From NCBI GenBank assembly GCA_937944245.1, contig CALDYY010000009.1:36749-100748 (forward strand): a DNA stretch of 64,000 bases. Direction: 5' to 3'. The stretch is from an uncultured Saprospiraceae bacterium. GTDB taxonomy: Bacteria; Bacteroidota; Bacteroidia; Chitinophagales; Saprospiraceae. Positions within the stretch are counted from its first letter, which is position 1; the number at the start of each line of letters is the position of its first letter. The position numbers were made by a program, and so were the translations under genes. The notes beneath the pieces are model-generated. The model did no database searches. It was not told where the DNA came from and saw only the letters and a list, made by a program, of their open reading frames with translations. Shown here piece after piece: positions 29,276 to 38,105 of this stretch.

Positions 29276-30469
29276 ATGCGACTTAAAATATGTTTTTTTA
29301 TTGGGTTTGCATTAATGCTTCAAACTGCACAAGGTCAAGCACCAAACTGGGAAGTACAGCCAGGAATTTATCGTTACTCCACTTCGCTTATCTGTGCAGC
29401 CTTCGATGAATGTATGGAAACTACGAATGTTAATGATATCATTGGCGTATTCGATACCAGTGAGGTATGTAGGGGTAAGGCTAATATTATGTCTTATTCT
29501 GCTGGCTATCGCGCATTTTTGACGATATACGGTAACTCATCTAGTGAAGATTTGTACTTCAGAATATATAATTCAGTTACGAACAAGGTTCACTACGCCT
29601 ATGTTAGTAAGGTAAACTTTCTGGCGGAAGCCATACAGGGGTCGCTTGCTTCACCAATAGAAGTTAAATATGCTTCTTCGACGGATATAGACGCAGGAGA
29701 TGATCAAACAGTTTACAACGAAACCACTACCAAGTTAGCAGCTACCGGCAATACGGGAAATAACGGTTCATGGAGTATTTTATATGGAGATGGAGGAAGT
29801 TTCGGAGACAAAAATAGTCCTACTTCTACGTTTTCAGGAGAGTACGGCAAGACTTACTTCCTCGTTTGGTCTGTAACAAATCCAAATTGTATGGACAAAA
29901 TGGATCACGTTATCATCAAGTTTATTAATGACCCTAACTTGCCAGTCGAACTTCTATTTTTTAAAGGAAGCGTGCAAACACAAGGCATTGAGCTATTATG
30001 GGCAACCGCTTCAGAACTGAATAATCAAGGTTTTGAAATTCAGCGTAGCCAAGATGCAAAGACGTGGAAAAATGTAGGCTTCATACAAGGCAACGGTATG
30101 AGTGTTAATCGGCATAATTATTCTTTTGTGGATGAATTGCCATTAACAAAGAATAATTACTACCGACTAAAGCAGATAGATTTTGATGGTACTTTTGAAT
30201 ATAGCTCAATTATATATGTCGAATGGACAAAAGTTAAAAACTCTATCCAGTTCTATCCTAATCCAACAGCTGATAAACTGTACTACGATTTTTCTGATAA
30301 TGCCAACATTACGACAGTACAACTTACGAATATGTTTGGTAATATTCTAAAATCCAGTGATTTATCAAAAGGAGAGATTAGTTTATCGGATTTACCAGAT
30401 GGTGTTTATTTGTTAATTATTGAAAGAGATAGCGGTAAGCAGGTAAGCAAAGTGATTAAAACGCATTGA
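29276..30469 (+). CDS. Secreted protein with T9SS type A C-terminal sorting domain
   Basis: Start likely 29276 (MRLKICFFIGFALMLQTAQGQ); C-term IQFYPNPTADKLYYDF...DGVYLLIIERDSGK. Confidence 0.88.
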   Translation: MRLKICFFIGFALMLQTAQGQAPNWEVQPGIYRYSTSLICAAFDECMETTNVNDIIGVFDTSEVCRGKANIMSYSAGYRAFLTIYGNSSSEDLYFRIYNSVTNKVHYAYVSKVNFLAEAIQGSLASPIEVKYASSTDIDAGDDQTVYNETTTKLAATGNTGNNGSWSILYGDGGSFGDKNSPTSTFSGEYGKTYFLVWSVTNPNCMDKMDHVIIKFINDPNLPVELLFFKGSVQTQGIELLWATASELNNQGFEIQRSQDAKTWKNVGFIQGNGMSVNRHNYSFVDELPLTKNNYYRLKQIDFDGTFEYSSIIYVEWTKVKNSIQFYPNPTADKLYYDFSDNANITTVQLTNMFGNILKSSDLSKGEISLSDLPDGVYLLIIERDSGKQVSKVIKTH

Positions 30470-30516
30470 TTATTGACAGTAGCACGGGATAAATTTTTTT
30501 CATTTTTTCCATGCTA

Positions 30517-30554
30517 ACAAAAGTATAACCCCCAAAAAACAAAAGTATAACCCC
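30517..30554. repeat. Short direct repeat ACAAAAGTATAACCCC x2 (22-bp period)
   Basis: ACAAAAGTATAACCCC at 30517 and 30539. Confidence 0.85.
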
Positions 30555-30592
30555 GAGATCCCTTTTCAGTCTGGTTTTGGTAAGCTTCCAAA

Positions 30593-30703
30593 GTTGAAAT
30601 GCACTGATTGACAGCAAACTTAACATTTTTGCATCAATTCCTGCTGAAAATTCAAAACATCTTTATACATTCGATGTAAATAACCAACGATTGTATGCCT
30701 ATT
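30593..30703. repeat. 111-bp direct repeat, right copy (island boundary)
   Basis: 109/111 identical to 15371-15481 at a constant offset of 15222 bp; ends inside the gntP-like start (ATGCCTATT). Confidence 0.95.
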
Positions 30704-32011
30704 CTCCTGCTTGCCCTTAGTGTAGCCACGTTGCTATTACTAATCATGTACTTTCGCTTCAATACGTTTATTGCGCTACTATTAGTTTCCATAGCCGTTG
30801 GTTTGGCGCAAGGAATGGAATTTACAGCAGTAATGAATGCTATAAAAAATGGTGTTGGCGGTACATTAGGGGATTTGGCGTTAGTGCTAGGTTTGGGCGC
30901 TATGCTAGGCGCAATTATTGCAGAAAGTGGTGCAGCACTTCGTATCACTAATGTATTAATCAATAGTTTTGGCTTAAAATGGATTCAAGTAGCGGCAGTG
31001 TTGGCGGGGTTTATTATTGGTATTCCTATTTTTTACAATGTGGGATTCATTATGCTTATTCCTATTATTTTTTCTATTGCCCATTCCACAAAATTACCTT
31101 TGCTTTATGTAGGTATCCCTATGATTAGCGCACTTTCTGTAACACATGGCTTCTTGCCACCGCATCCTGCACCCACTGCTATTGCTGGAATTTATGGTGC
31201 TGATATGTCCCTTACGTTACTTTATGGCATTATCATTGGTATTCCAACGGTACTAATAGCAGGATTGCTCTTTGGGAGACTATTTAAAGACTTTCACACA
31301 CCTATTCCAAAAGATATTTTTGATTTTAAAGTAACTGATGTTGCTCAAGCACCCTATTTTAGTATTAGTGTATTTTCTGCATTATTGCCCGTCCTATTGA
31401 TGGGTGGTGCAGCCATCGCCAAATTAAATTTTATTGAAAATTCAATAGAATACAATGTCTTTTCTTTCTTAGGTGATCCTGTTGTAGCTTTACTCATAGC
31501 GGTATTGTTTGCGACGTATAGTTTGGGCATTCGCATGGGTAAATCCATGAGAGAAGTGATGGAAAGTTGCACGAACTCGGTTAAAGCTATTGCAATGATT
31601 ATGCTCATTATTGCAGGGGGTGGAGCATTTAAACAAGTATTAATTGATAGTGGCATCAGTGAATATATTGTAGCCGCTTTTCAAACGACTAACATTTCAC
31701 CCCTTTTGCTTGCGTGGACGGTTGCAGCAGCCTTGCGTATTACGCTAGGTTCAGCGACAGTGGCTGCATTGACGGCTGCTGGTATTGCAATGCCTCTATT
31801 AAGCCATACGGATGTAAGCCCTGAATTATTAGTGCTAGCCACTGGTGCTGGTAGTTTAACGCTTTCTCAAGTAAATGATACGGGCTTCTGGATGTTTAAA
31901 GAATATTTTAACTTGACTATTTGGCAAACGCTCCGTTCTTGGACCGTTATGGAAACAATTATTTCTATTGCTGGGTTAATAGGTTGTTTACTTTTGAATC
32001 AAATTATATAA
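30695..32011 (+). CDS. GntP-family gluconate:H+ symporter-like permease
   Basis: 438 aa; multi-TM; GIPIFYNVGFIMLIPI, THGFLPPHPAPTAIA. Confidence 0.9.
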   Translation: MPILLLALSVATLLLLIMYFRFNTFIALLLVSIAVGLAQGMEFTAVMNAIKNGVGGTLGDLALVLGLGAMLGAIIAESGAALRITNVLINSFGLKWIQVAAVLAGFIIGIPIFYNVGFIMLIPIIFSIAHSTKLPLLYVGIPMISALSVTHGFLPPHPAPTAIAGIYGADMSLTLLYGIIIGIPTVLIAGLLFGRLFKDFHTPIPKDIFDFKVTDVAQAPYFSISVFSALLPVLLMGGAAIAKLNFIENSIEYNVFSFLGDPVVALLIAVLFATYSLGIRMGKSMREVMESCTNSVKAIAMIMLIIAGGGAFKQVLIDSGISEYIVAAFQTTNISPLLLAWTVAAALRITLGSATVAALTAAGIAMPLLSHTDVSPELLVLATGAGSLTLSQVNDTGFWMFKEYFNLTIWQTLRSWTVMETIISIAGLIGCLLLNQII

Positions 32012-32039
32012 ACGCTTATTTTACAAAACTTTAGATGCA

Positions 32040-33059
32040 ATGAGAACAAGTATTTTTTTTCTAATGACAATTATTTTGCTGGCTAGTTGCTCGGAAAGCA
32101 ATAGTTCCAATACAATGGAAATGGCAGCTAAAACCTATCCAACCGTAGGTAGTATTGAAGTTTTAGATGAAGGATTATCCAAAATAATATCGTCAGATGC
32201 ACCGATTGAGATACTAGCAGAAGGCTTTTCTTGGTCAGAAGGTCCAGTTTGGGTAAAAGCACTAAACAGTGTATTGTTTACCGATGTTCCAGAGAATAAA
32301 ATTTGGCGTTGGTCAGAAAAAGACAGTCTTCAACTTTACTTAGAGCCATCTGGTTACTTGGGTTCAACAAAAGGTGGACAAGGTGCAAATGGTTTATGGA
32401 TTGATAGCGAAGGTAAGTTGGTGATGTGCCAACATGGAGAGCGACAAATTGCCTACATGGATGCGCCTTTGGATGCGCCAGCACCTAAGTTTGTTTCTCT
32501 AGCTAGCCAATACAAAGGCAAACGATTTAGTAGCCCCAACGATTTAGTTATAGACAAAAAGGGTAATATTTACTTCACTGACCCGCCTTATGGCTTGCCT
32601 AAAGATGTAGAACAGGAAATTCCTTTTCAAGGCGTATTTAGAAAAAATATAGATGGCAGCATTGATTTGCTAGTGGACAGCCTTTCTCGCCCGAATGGAG
32701 TAGCGCTTTCTCCTGATGAGAAAACGATGTATATTGCCGTTTCCGATGGACAAAAAGCACATTTGCTAGCTTATGACATTCAAGAGGATGGAACAGTTAC
32801 CAATGGTAGAATCCTTTGTGATACTACTCCAGAGGTAGGGATGGAAGGAAGGAAAGGTGTTCCAGATGGCTTAGTGGTGCATAGCAATGGCACAATTTTT
32901 ACGACTGGACCAGGTGGTATATGGGTCGTTGCTCCAGATGGAAAAGTGCTAGGTAAGATTTTAACGACCCAATCCACTGCAAATTGTACTTTGGATGCCG
33001 ATGAAAAAATGCTCTACATGACAGCGCATATGTATTTGATGCGTGTACCTTTGTTATAA
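32040..33059 (+). CDS. SMP-30/gluconolactonase-family lipoprotein
   Basis: 339 aa; lipobox LLASC; SEGPVWV, FTDVPENKIWRW, SSPNDLVIDKKGNIYFTDPPYG, RPNGVALSPDEKTMYIAVSD. Confidence 0.9.
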   Translation: MRTSIFFLMTIILLASCSESNSSNTMEMAAKTYPTVGSIEVLDEGLSKIISSDAPIEILAEGFSWSEGPVWVKALNSVLFTDVPENKIWRWSEKDSLQLYLEPSGYLGSTKGGQGANGLWIDSEGKLVMCQHGERQIAYMDAPLDAPAPKFVSLASQYKGKRFSSPNDLVIDKKGNIYFTDPPYGLPKDVEQEIPFQGVFRKNIDGSIDLLVDSLSRPNGVALSPDEKTMYIAVSDGQKAHLLAYDIQEDGTVTNGRILCDTTPEVGMEGRKGVPDGLVVHSNGTIFTTGPGGIWVVAPDGKVLGKILTTQSTANCTLDADEKMLYMTAHMYLMRVPLL

Positions 33060-33066
33060 TTGAACT

Positions 33067-33099
33067 AGATTTGGCAAACTAAAAAGGTTTGCCAAATCT
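33067..33099 (+). terminator. Intrinsic terminator-like hairpin after gluconolactonase gene
   Basis: AGATTTGGCAAAC-TAAAAAG-GTTTGCCAAATCT, 13-bp perfect stem followed by CTCTT. Confidence 0.65.
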
Positions 33100-33140
33100 C
33101 TCTTAGTGTTGCTAAATTAGAACAAACTGAAAATAGATAA

Positions 33141-33842
33141 ATGATAGATAGCGATATTCAAGTTATTTTTGAGGACAATCACCTTATAGCAGTCAATAAA
33201 CCTGCGGGTTGGTTGGTGCAAGGAGATGAAACAGGTGATAGCCCACTTTCTGATTGGGTAAAAGATTATATTAAGATTCGGTATCAAAAGCCCGGTGCTG
33301 TTTTTTTAGGTACTATCCATAGGATTGACCGACCTGTGAGTGGTGTAGTGCTTTTTGCGCGCACCAGTAAGGCACTAGAGCGGATGAATAAAATGTTTCA
33401 GCTACGGGAAGTGAAAAAAACATACTGGGCGGTGGTGATGGAGCGTCCCGAAAAATTAAGCGATACCCTAGTGCATCATCTGGTGAAAGATACTACCAAC
33501 AATATAGTCAAAGCCTATACTCGCCAGCAAGAAATGTCGAAAAGAGCCGAATTACAGTATCATATTATTGCTGAAGTAGGGGAACATCGCTTGCTAGAAG
33601 TGCGTCCTTTGACAGGCAGACCGCATCAAATTCGGGTGCAGTTGAGCAAAATTGGTTGTCCGATTCGCGGCGATCGCAAGTATGGAGCGAAATACAAAAA
33701 TCAAATTAATTTTATACATCTTCATGCTAGACGCTTGGAGTTTGAACATCCTGTAACGAAAGTTCCCACTAAAATTGAGGCAGATTTACCCGATGAGCAA
33801 GTTTGGAATTTATTTGACGGCGTAGAAAGTTTCGATTGGTGA
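33141..33842 (+). CDS. RluA-family RNA pseudouridine synthase
   Basis: 233 aa; NKPAGWLVQGD, HRIDRPVSGVVLFARTSKA, GRPHQIRVQLS. Confidence 0.92.
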   Translation: MIDSDIQVIFEDNHLIAVNKPAGWLVQGDETGDSPLSDWVKDYIKIRYQKPGAVFLGTIHRIDRPVSGVVLFARTSKALERMNKMFQLREVKKTYWAVVMERPEKLSDTLVHHLVKDTTNNIVKAYTRQQEMSKRAELQYHIIAEVGEHRLLEVRPLTGRPHQIRVQLSKIGCPIRGDRKYGAKYKNQINFIHLHARRLEFEHPVTKVPTKIEADLPDEQVWNLFDGVESFDW

Positions 33843-33876
33843 ATAGGGCAAAATCAGCTACATTTGATGAGGTGTT

Positions 33877-34461
33877 ATGTTTAATTATCTTAAACTATTT
33901 TGTCAAATGACTAAAGCACAACAAACAGCGGCAAGCATCATTGAGCTATATCGGGAAAAGGGTAATCACGGATATGGCGAACAAGTAACCATGATTCAGC
34001 ACATGGTGCAATCGGCAAGATTGGCAGCAGCAGAAGGCTACGAGGAAGAAGTTGTCTTGGCTGCTTTTTTGCATGATATTGGACATTTTTTTGACGAGGA
34101 AGCTCAAATGGGAGGCTATGGCACAGAACATCACGATGAAATTGGTGCAAATTACCTTCGCGAAAAAGGATTTTCTGAAAAGCTAGTTGCGCTAGTGCAA
34201 GGGCATGTAACGGCAAAAAGATACCTAACTTTTGCTCAACCACAATACTATAATCAACTTTCTGAAGCCAGTAAAGCTACATTAGTTTATCAAGGTGGAC
34301 TAATGACCGAACAAGAGGCAAAGGCATTTGAAGCAACACCTCATTTTGAGCTTTGCATCAAAATGCGCTATTGGGATGACGGTGGCAAAACTCAAGAAAC
34401 AATGGGATTAGAAATATTAGTCCCTTATGAGGCAATGATTATCAGGCATTTGGAGCGTTAA
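33877..34461 (+). CDS. HD-domain protein resembling PhnZ-type (MIOX-like) oxygenases
   Basis: YGEQVTMIQHMVQSARLAAAEG..LAAFLHDIGHF..GTEHHDEIGANYLREKGFSEKLVALVQGHVTAKRYL..YQGGLMTEQEAKAFEATPHFE. Confidence 0.7.
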   Translation: MFNYLKLFCQMTKAQQTAASIIELYREKGNHGYGEQVTMIQHMVQSARLAAAEGYEEEVVLAAFLHDIGHFFDEEAQMGGYGTEHHDEIGANYLREKGFSEKLVALVQGHVTAKRYLTFAQPQYYNQLSEASKATLVYQGGLMTEQEAKAFEATPHFELCIKMRYWDDGGKTQETMGLEILVPYEAMIIRHLER

Positions 34462-34586
34462 AAGCGATTACAAATTTGCGCTGTCATTTCGTAATTCTGT
34501 CATTTCAAAGAAGAATGACCGCTTGCCAATTTTGATTTTACTTGTATATTCGGCTTTTATTCCAAACAAAAAAATTTCTTTTTTAT

Positions 34587-35657
34587 ATGAATTTTGTAAT
34601 TGCAACATTGCCGGGTGATGGCATAGGTCCAGAGGTGGTCAATCAAGCAGTAAAAGTGCTATCGGCGATTGGTAAAAAATTTGGACATCAATTTGAATTC
34701 AGGTATAGCCCTGTGGGTGCGACGGCGATTGATGCGCTAGGCGATCCCTTCCCAGAAGAAACATTTCAAAATTGTCTAACTGCTGATGCGGTACTTTTTG
34801 GTGCTATCGGCGACCCTAAATATGACAATGACCCCAAAGCAAAGATTAGACCAGAGCAGGGGCTACTTGCTATGCGCCAGCAATTAGGCTTATTTGCCAA
34901 CATAAGACCAGTAACTACTTTCAAATCGCTGATACACAAGTCGCCATTGCGTCCTGATTTAGTAGAAGGTGCTGATTTAGTGGTTATTAGAGAATTAACG
35001 GGTGGTATTTATTTCGGTCAACCAAGAGGGCGTTCTGAGAATTTGAAAACGGCTTACGATACTTGCGTTTATCACGAACATGAAATTGTGCGTATCACAG
35101 AATTGGCTTTTGATTATGCTGCCAAACGAAGAAAAAAATTAACAGTTGTGGATAAAGCTAATGTTCTAGCCACTTCTCGCCTATGGCGTGAAACAGTGCA
35201 GAACATGACTCCGAATTATCCCGATATTGAGGTGAACTATATGTTTGTGGACAACGCTGCCATGCAACTCATTCAGTGGCCCAAGCAATTTGACGTCATT
35301 GTTACTGAAAATATGTTTGGCGATATTCTTTCGGATGAATCAAGCGTTATCACAGGTTCATTAGGGCTTTTGCCGTCGGCTTCGGTAGGTACACATACCT
35401 CTGTTTTTGAGCCTATTCATGGTTCTTATCCTCAAGCAGCAGGTAAAAATATTGCCAATCCAATAGCGACAGTGCTTTCCGCAGCTATTCTTTTGGAAGT
35501 AGGCTTAGGATTAGTAGAAGAAGCTAAAGCAGTGAGAGCGGCAGTGGATGCGTCTTTGGAGGCACAAATGGTTACAGAAGATATTGCATTTAATAAATCG
35601 AAAGCCAGTTCGACGTCGGGAGTAGGTGATTGGTTACACGATTTCTTATTGAAGTAA
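34587..35657 (+). CDS. leuB: 3-isopropylmalate dehydrogenase
   Basis: Start likely 34587 ([18 protein letters not shown]); [68 protein letters not shown]. Confidence 0.95.
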   Translation: MNFVIATLPGDGIGPEVVNQAVKVLSAIGKKFGHQFEFRYSPVGATAIDALGDPFPEETFQNCLTADAVLFGAIGDPKYDNDPKAKIRPEQGLLAMRQQLGLFANIRPVTTFKSLIHKSPLRPDLVEGADLVVIRELTGGIYFGQPRGRSENLKTAYDTCVYHEHEIVRITELAFDYAAKRRKKLTVVDKANVLATSRLWRETVQNMTPNYPDIEVNYMFVDNAAMQLIQWPKQFDVIVTENMFGDILSDESSVITGSLGLLPSASVGTHTSVFEPIHGSYPQAAGKNIANPIATVLSAAILLEVGLGLVEEAKAVRAAVDASLEAQMVTEDIAFNKSKASSTSGVGDWLHDFLLK

Positions 35658-35862
35658 ATACTTTTGAGCATAAAAGGCGGATGGAGTTGAATGAAACTCC
35701 ATCCAAATTAGGTAGTAGTACGTGTGTTTGTAGCAGTAAGCTGAAAAAAATCCAGAATCTTCCTACGCAAAGAATAATATCCCATCGTTGGAAGTAAAGT
35801 GAATGCGTAGTCGACTTTTATTATGACATTTGCTACAGTAACACAAAGGTATATTTTTTATT

Positions 35863-35901
35863 TTAATATATAAAATTTTTCAAAAAAATTTTATATATTA
35901 A
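35863..35901. repeat. AT-only inverted repeat (18-bp perfect arms, 3-nt loop)
   Basis: TTAATATATAAAATTTTT-CAA-AAAAATTTTATATATTAA between convergent leuB and osmC-like genes. Confidence 0.85.
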
Positions 35902-35978
35902 TTTATTGATTTACTCAATTCGCTACAAGTGTAAGCATCAATTTAACGAAATTACACTTATTGATACAAACACAAGTG

Positions 35979-36395
35979 CTATGTCACAATCTCGTAGCTC
36001 CAAGTTATTTTTGCTGTTTTTTCCAAAGTTTTAGCTACGGAGCAATACTTTTCCATTGAGAGTTGTATTGCTCGTTCTGCTTTTTCTGGCTTTAATTCGC
36101 CAAATAGCTTGTAATGCACATGAATTTCAGTGAATAGCGATGGTACTGCCTCTGGCTCGCGCGCTGCTTTTATTTCAATATGAATATCGTCTAATATTTG
36201 GCGTTGTTTATTTAGAATACTGATAACATCAATAGCACTGCATCCTCCAAGTGCAGCCAGTAATGTTTGCATTGGGCGCATTCCTTTATTGCCACCACCT
36301 ATGGCTGGTGAGCCATCCATGATTATACTGTTACCACTTTCGTTGAGGGCAACCATTTGATAAGCGTCATCTAAGCGTTTGAGCTTTATTTCCAT
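35979..36395 (-). CDS. OsmC-family protein
   Basis: 138 aa; MRPMQTLLAALGGCSAIDVISILNKQRQ typical OsmC/Ohr core. Confidence 0.88.
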   Translation of the reverse strand: MEIKLKRLDDAYQMVALNESGNSIIMDGSPAIGGGNKGMRPMQTLLAALGGCSAIDVISILNKQRQILDDIHIEIKAAREPEAVPSLFTEIHVHYKLFGELKPEKAERAIQLSMEKYCSVAKTLEKTAKITWSYEIVT

Positions 36396-36465
36396 AAAAG
36401 TTTACTTTTTTATCCATTAATGTCTAGCTCAGAACAATATGATAGATGGGAGGGTTGAGCCAGAG

Positions 36466-37227
36466 TCATGCGCCTAGCCAATGTTTAAAATCTTTTACTC
36501 TATCGCGGCTAACGATTAAATCTAAATCTGATTTGGGATTAACTTGGAGTGCTAAACGATTATTAAAGTAAGGAGCTATGCGCTCAATAGCATTCACATG
36601 AGTAATGACTTTTCGGTTGATGCGAAAAAATAATTTTGGGTGCAGCATTTCCTCAATTTGGTCGAGGGTGTAGTCAAGTAGATGTTTTTGTGCGGAAAAA
36701 GTTTTTAGAAAGGTTAAACTGTTTTCAGAAAAAAAGTAAGCAATTTGCGCCACGCCAATGTGCATCATTTGCTGCCCAGTTTTCACTAAAAAACGCTCTG
36801 TGTATTCCTTTTGCATGATGCTTGAGAGCAGTTGTTGAATACTTTGCACATTGTATTGAGTAGGTTGATGCTGATGCAGTTGCTCAAATTTTTGAAAAGC
36901 GTGGGCAAGTTCTTCTTCTTGTATTGGTTTAAGCAGATAATCCACACTATTCACTTTGAAAGCACGAATAGCATATTCATCAAATGCCGTAGTAAAAATG
37001 ATAGGGTTGGTTAAATTAACTTTAGTAAAAATATCAAAACTTAGCCCATCGGCTAATTGAATGTCAAAAAAAGCCAAATCTGGTGCAGAATGATGCTTTA
37101 ACCATTCTACAGTGTCTTCGACAGTATCTGTGGAAGCTAAGATGTTAGCTGTTGGTCGAATTTGTTGAATCAAACTCATCAATCGCTTTGCTGCATGATG
37201 TTCGTCTTCGACAATTAAAATATTCAT
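36466..37227 (-). CDS. LytTR-family response regulator
   Basis: 253 aa; receiver NILIVEDEHHAAKRL..DLAFFDIQLADG..FTTAFDEYAIRAFKVNSVDYLLKPI and LytTR domain. Confidence 0.92.
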   Translation of the reverse strand: MNILIVEDEHHAAKRLMSLIQQIRPTANILASTDTVEDTVEWLKHHSAPDLAFFDIQLADGLSFDIFTKVNLTNPIIFTTAFDEYAIRAFKVNSVDYLLKPIQEEELAHAFQKFEQLHQHQPTQYNVQSIQQLLSSIMQKEYTERFLVKTGQQMMHIGVAQIAYFFSENSLTFLKTFSAQKHLLDYTLDQIEEMLHPKLFFRINRKVITHVNAIERIAPYFNNRLALQVNPKSDLDLIVSRDRVKDFKHWLGA

Positions 37228-37250
37228 GCTAGAATTTCTGCTTGAATTAT

Positions 37251-38039
37251 TTATTCGATAACTTGTGCTTCTGCTGAAGCATTTCTTTTTCCCATCTCTT
37301 GACTGGCATAAATGGCTGCGCCAATTGCGCCTGCTTTATTTCGATAATTCGCTACTTTTATAGGGACATCAAGCGTGATTTTTTGGCTAAACTTAGCAAA
37401 CTTTTTACTCGTACCACCACCAAGAATAATTAAGTTTGGCGATATTAAACGATTTAGATGCAACAAATAGCTATTGAAACGCTCTCCCCATTCGTCCCAA
37501 CTTAATTTTTCTTCTTGCCTTACCTTGTCCGAAGCGTAATGCTCAGCTACTTTGCCTTTTAAAATGAAATGCCCAAACTCTGTATTGCGCACCAAGTGCC
37601 CATCCGTGAACACCGCAGAACCTAGACCAGACCCTATGGTAATCAGAATTACTGTTCCTCCCTCGCCCTTGCCTACCCCGAATTGTATTTCTGCAATACC
37701 TGCTGCATCTGCATCATTTACCGCTACTACTGGACACCCTGTAAAATCGCCAAATATTTTTTCGATATTTGTACCAATCCATTGTGCATCAATATTGGCA
37801 GCCGATAGTGCTATCCCGTTAATCACAATAGAGGGAAAACCAACACCAATAAGACCATCCTTCCACTGGTGCATATTGACTAACTCCTTGAATGCTCTAG
37901 CCATAGCCATAGGTGTAGCTGGCATAGGCGTAGCAACTTTAAGTCGCTCTGTTAGCATCTCTCCCGTGGTGGTGTCCACGATTCCTCCTTTGATACCCGA
38001 AGCACCTACATCAATTCCCATTACAAGTTTCAAATCCAT
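37251..38039 (-). CDS. ROK-family protein, polyphosphate glucokinase-like
   Basis: 262 aa; [66 protein letters not shown]. Confidence 0.85.
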   Translation of the reverse strand: MDLKLVMGIDVGASGIKGGIVDTTTGEMLTERLKVATPMPATPMAMARAFKELVNMHQWKDGLIGVGFPSIVINGIALSAANIDAQWIGTNIEKIFGDFTGCPVVAVNDADAAGIAEIQFGVGKGEGGTVILITIGSGLGSAVFTDGHLVRNTEFGHFILKGKVAEHYASDKVRQEEKLSWDEWGERFNSYLLHLNRLISPNLIILGGGTSKKFAKFSQKITLDVPIKVANYRNKAGAIGAAIYASQEMGKRNASAEAQVIE

Positions 38040-38105
38040 GTCTTTAATGGCTAATGACTAATGATTTCCACTACTATTGGTGAATAAAAATTTATTTGTT
38101 TCATT

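Noticed and set aside
30652-30963. 103-aa minus-strand ORF overlapping the gntP-like start
   Set aside because: Antisense to a strongly supported permease ORF; no motifs
34470-34530. Repeated CTGTCATTTC words before leuB
   Set aside because: Only short similarity, too little to call a repeat family from this window alone
36466-38039. LytTR regulator and ROK glucokinase as a dedicated signalling operon
   Set aside because: Same strand and close, but no kinase partner and no functional link visible; common chance arrangement
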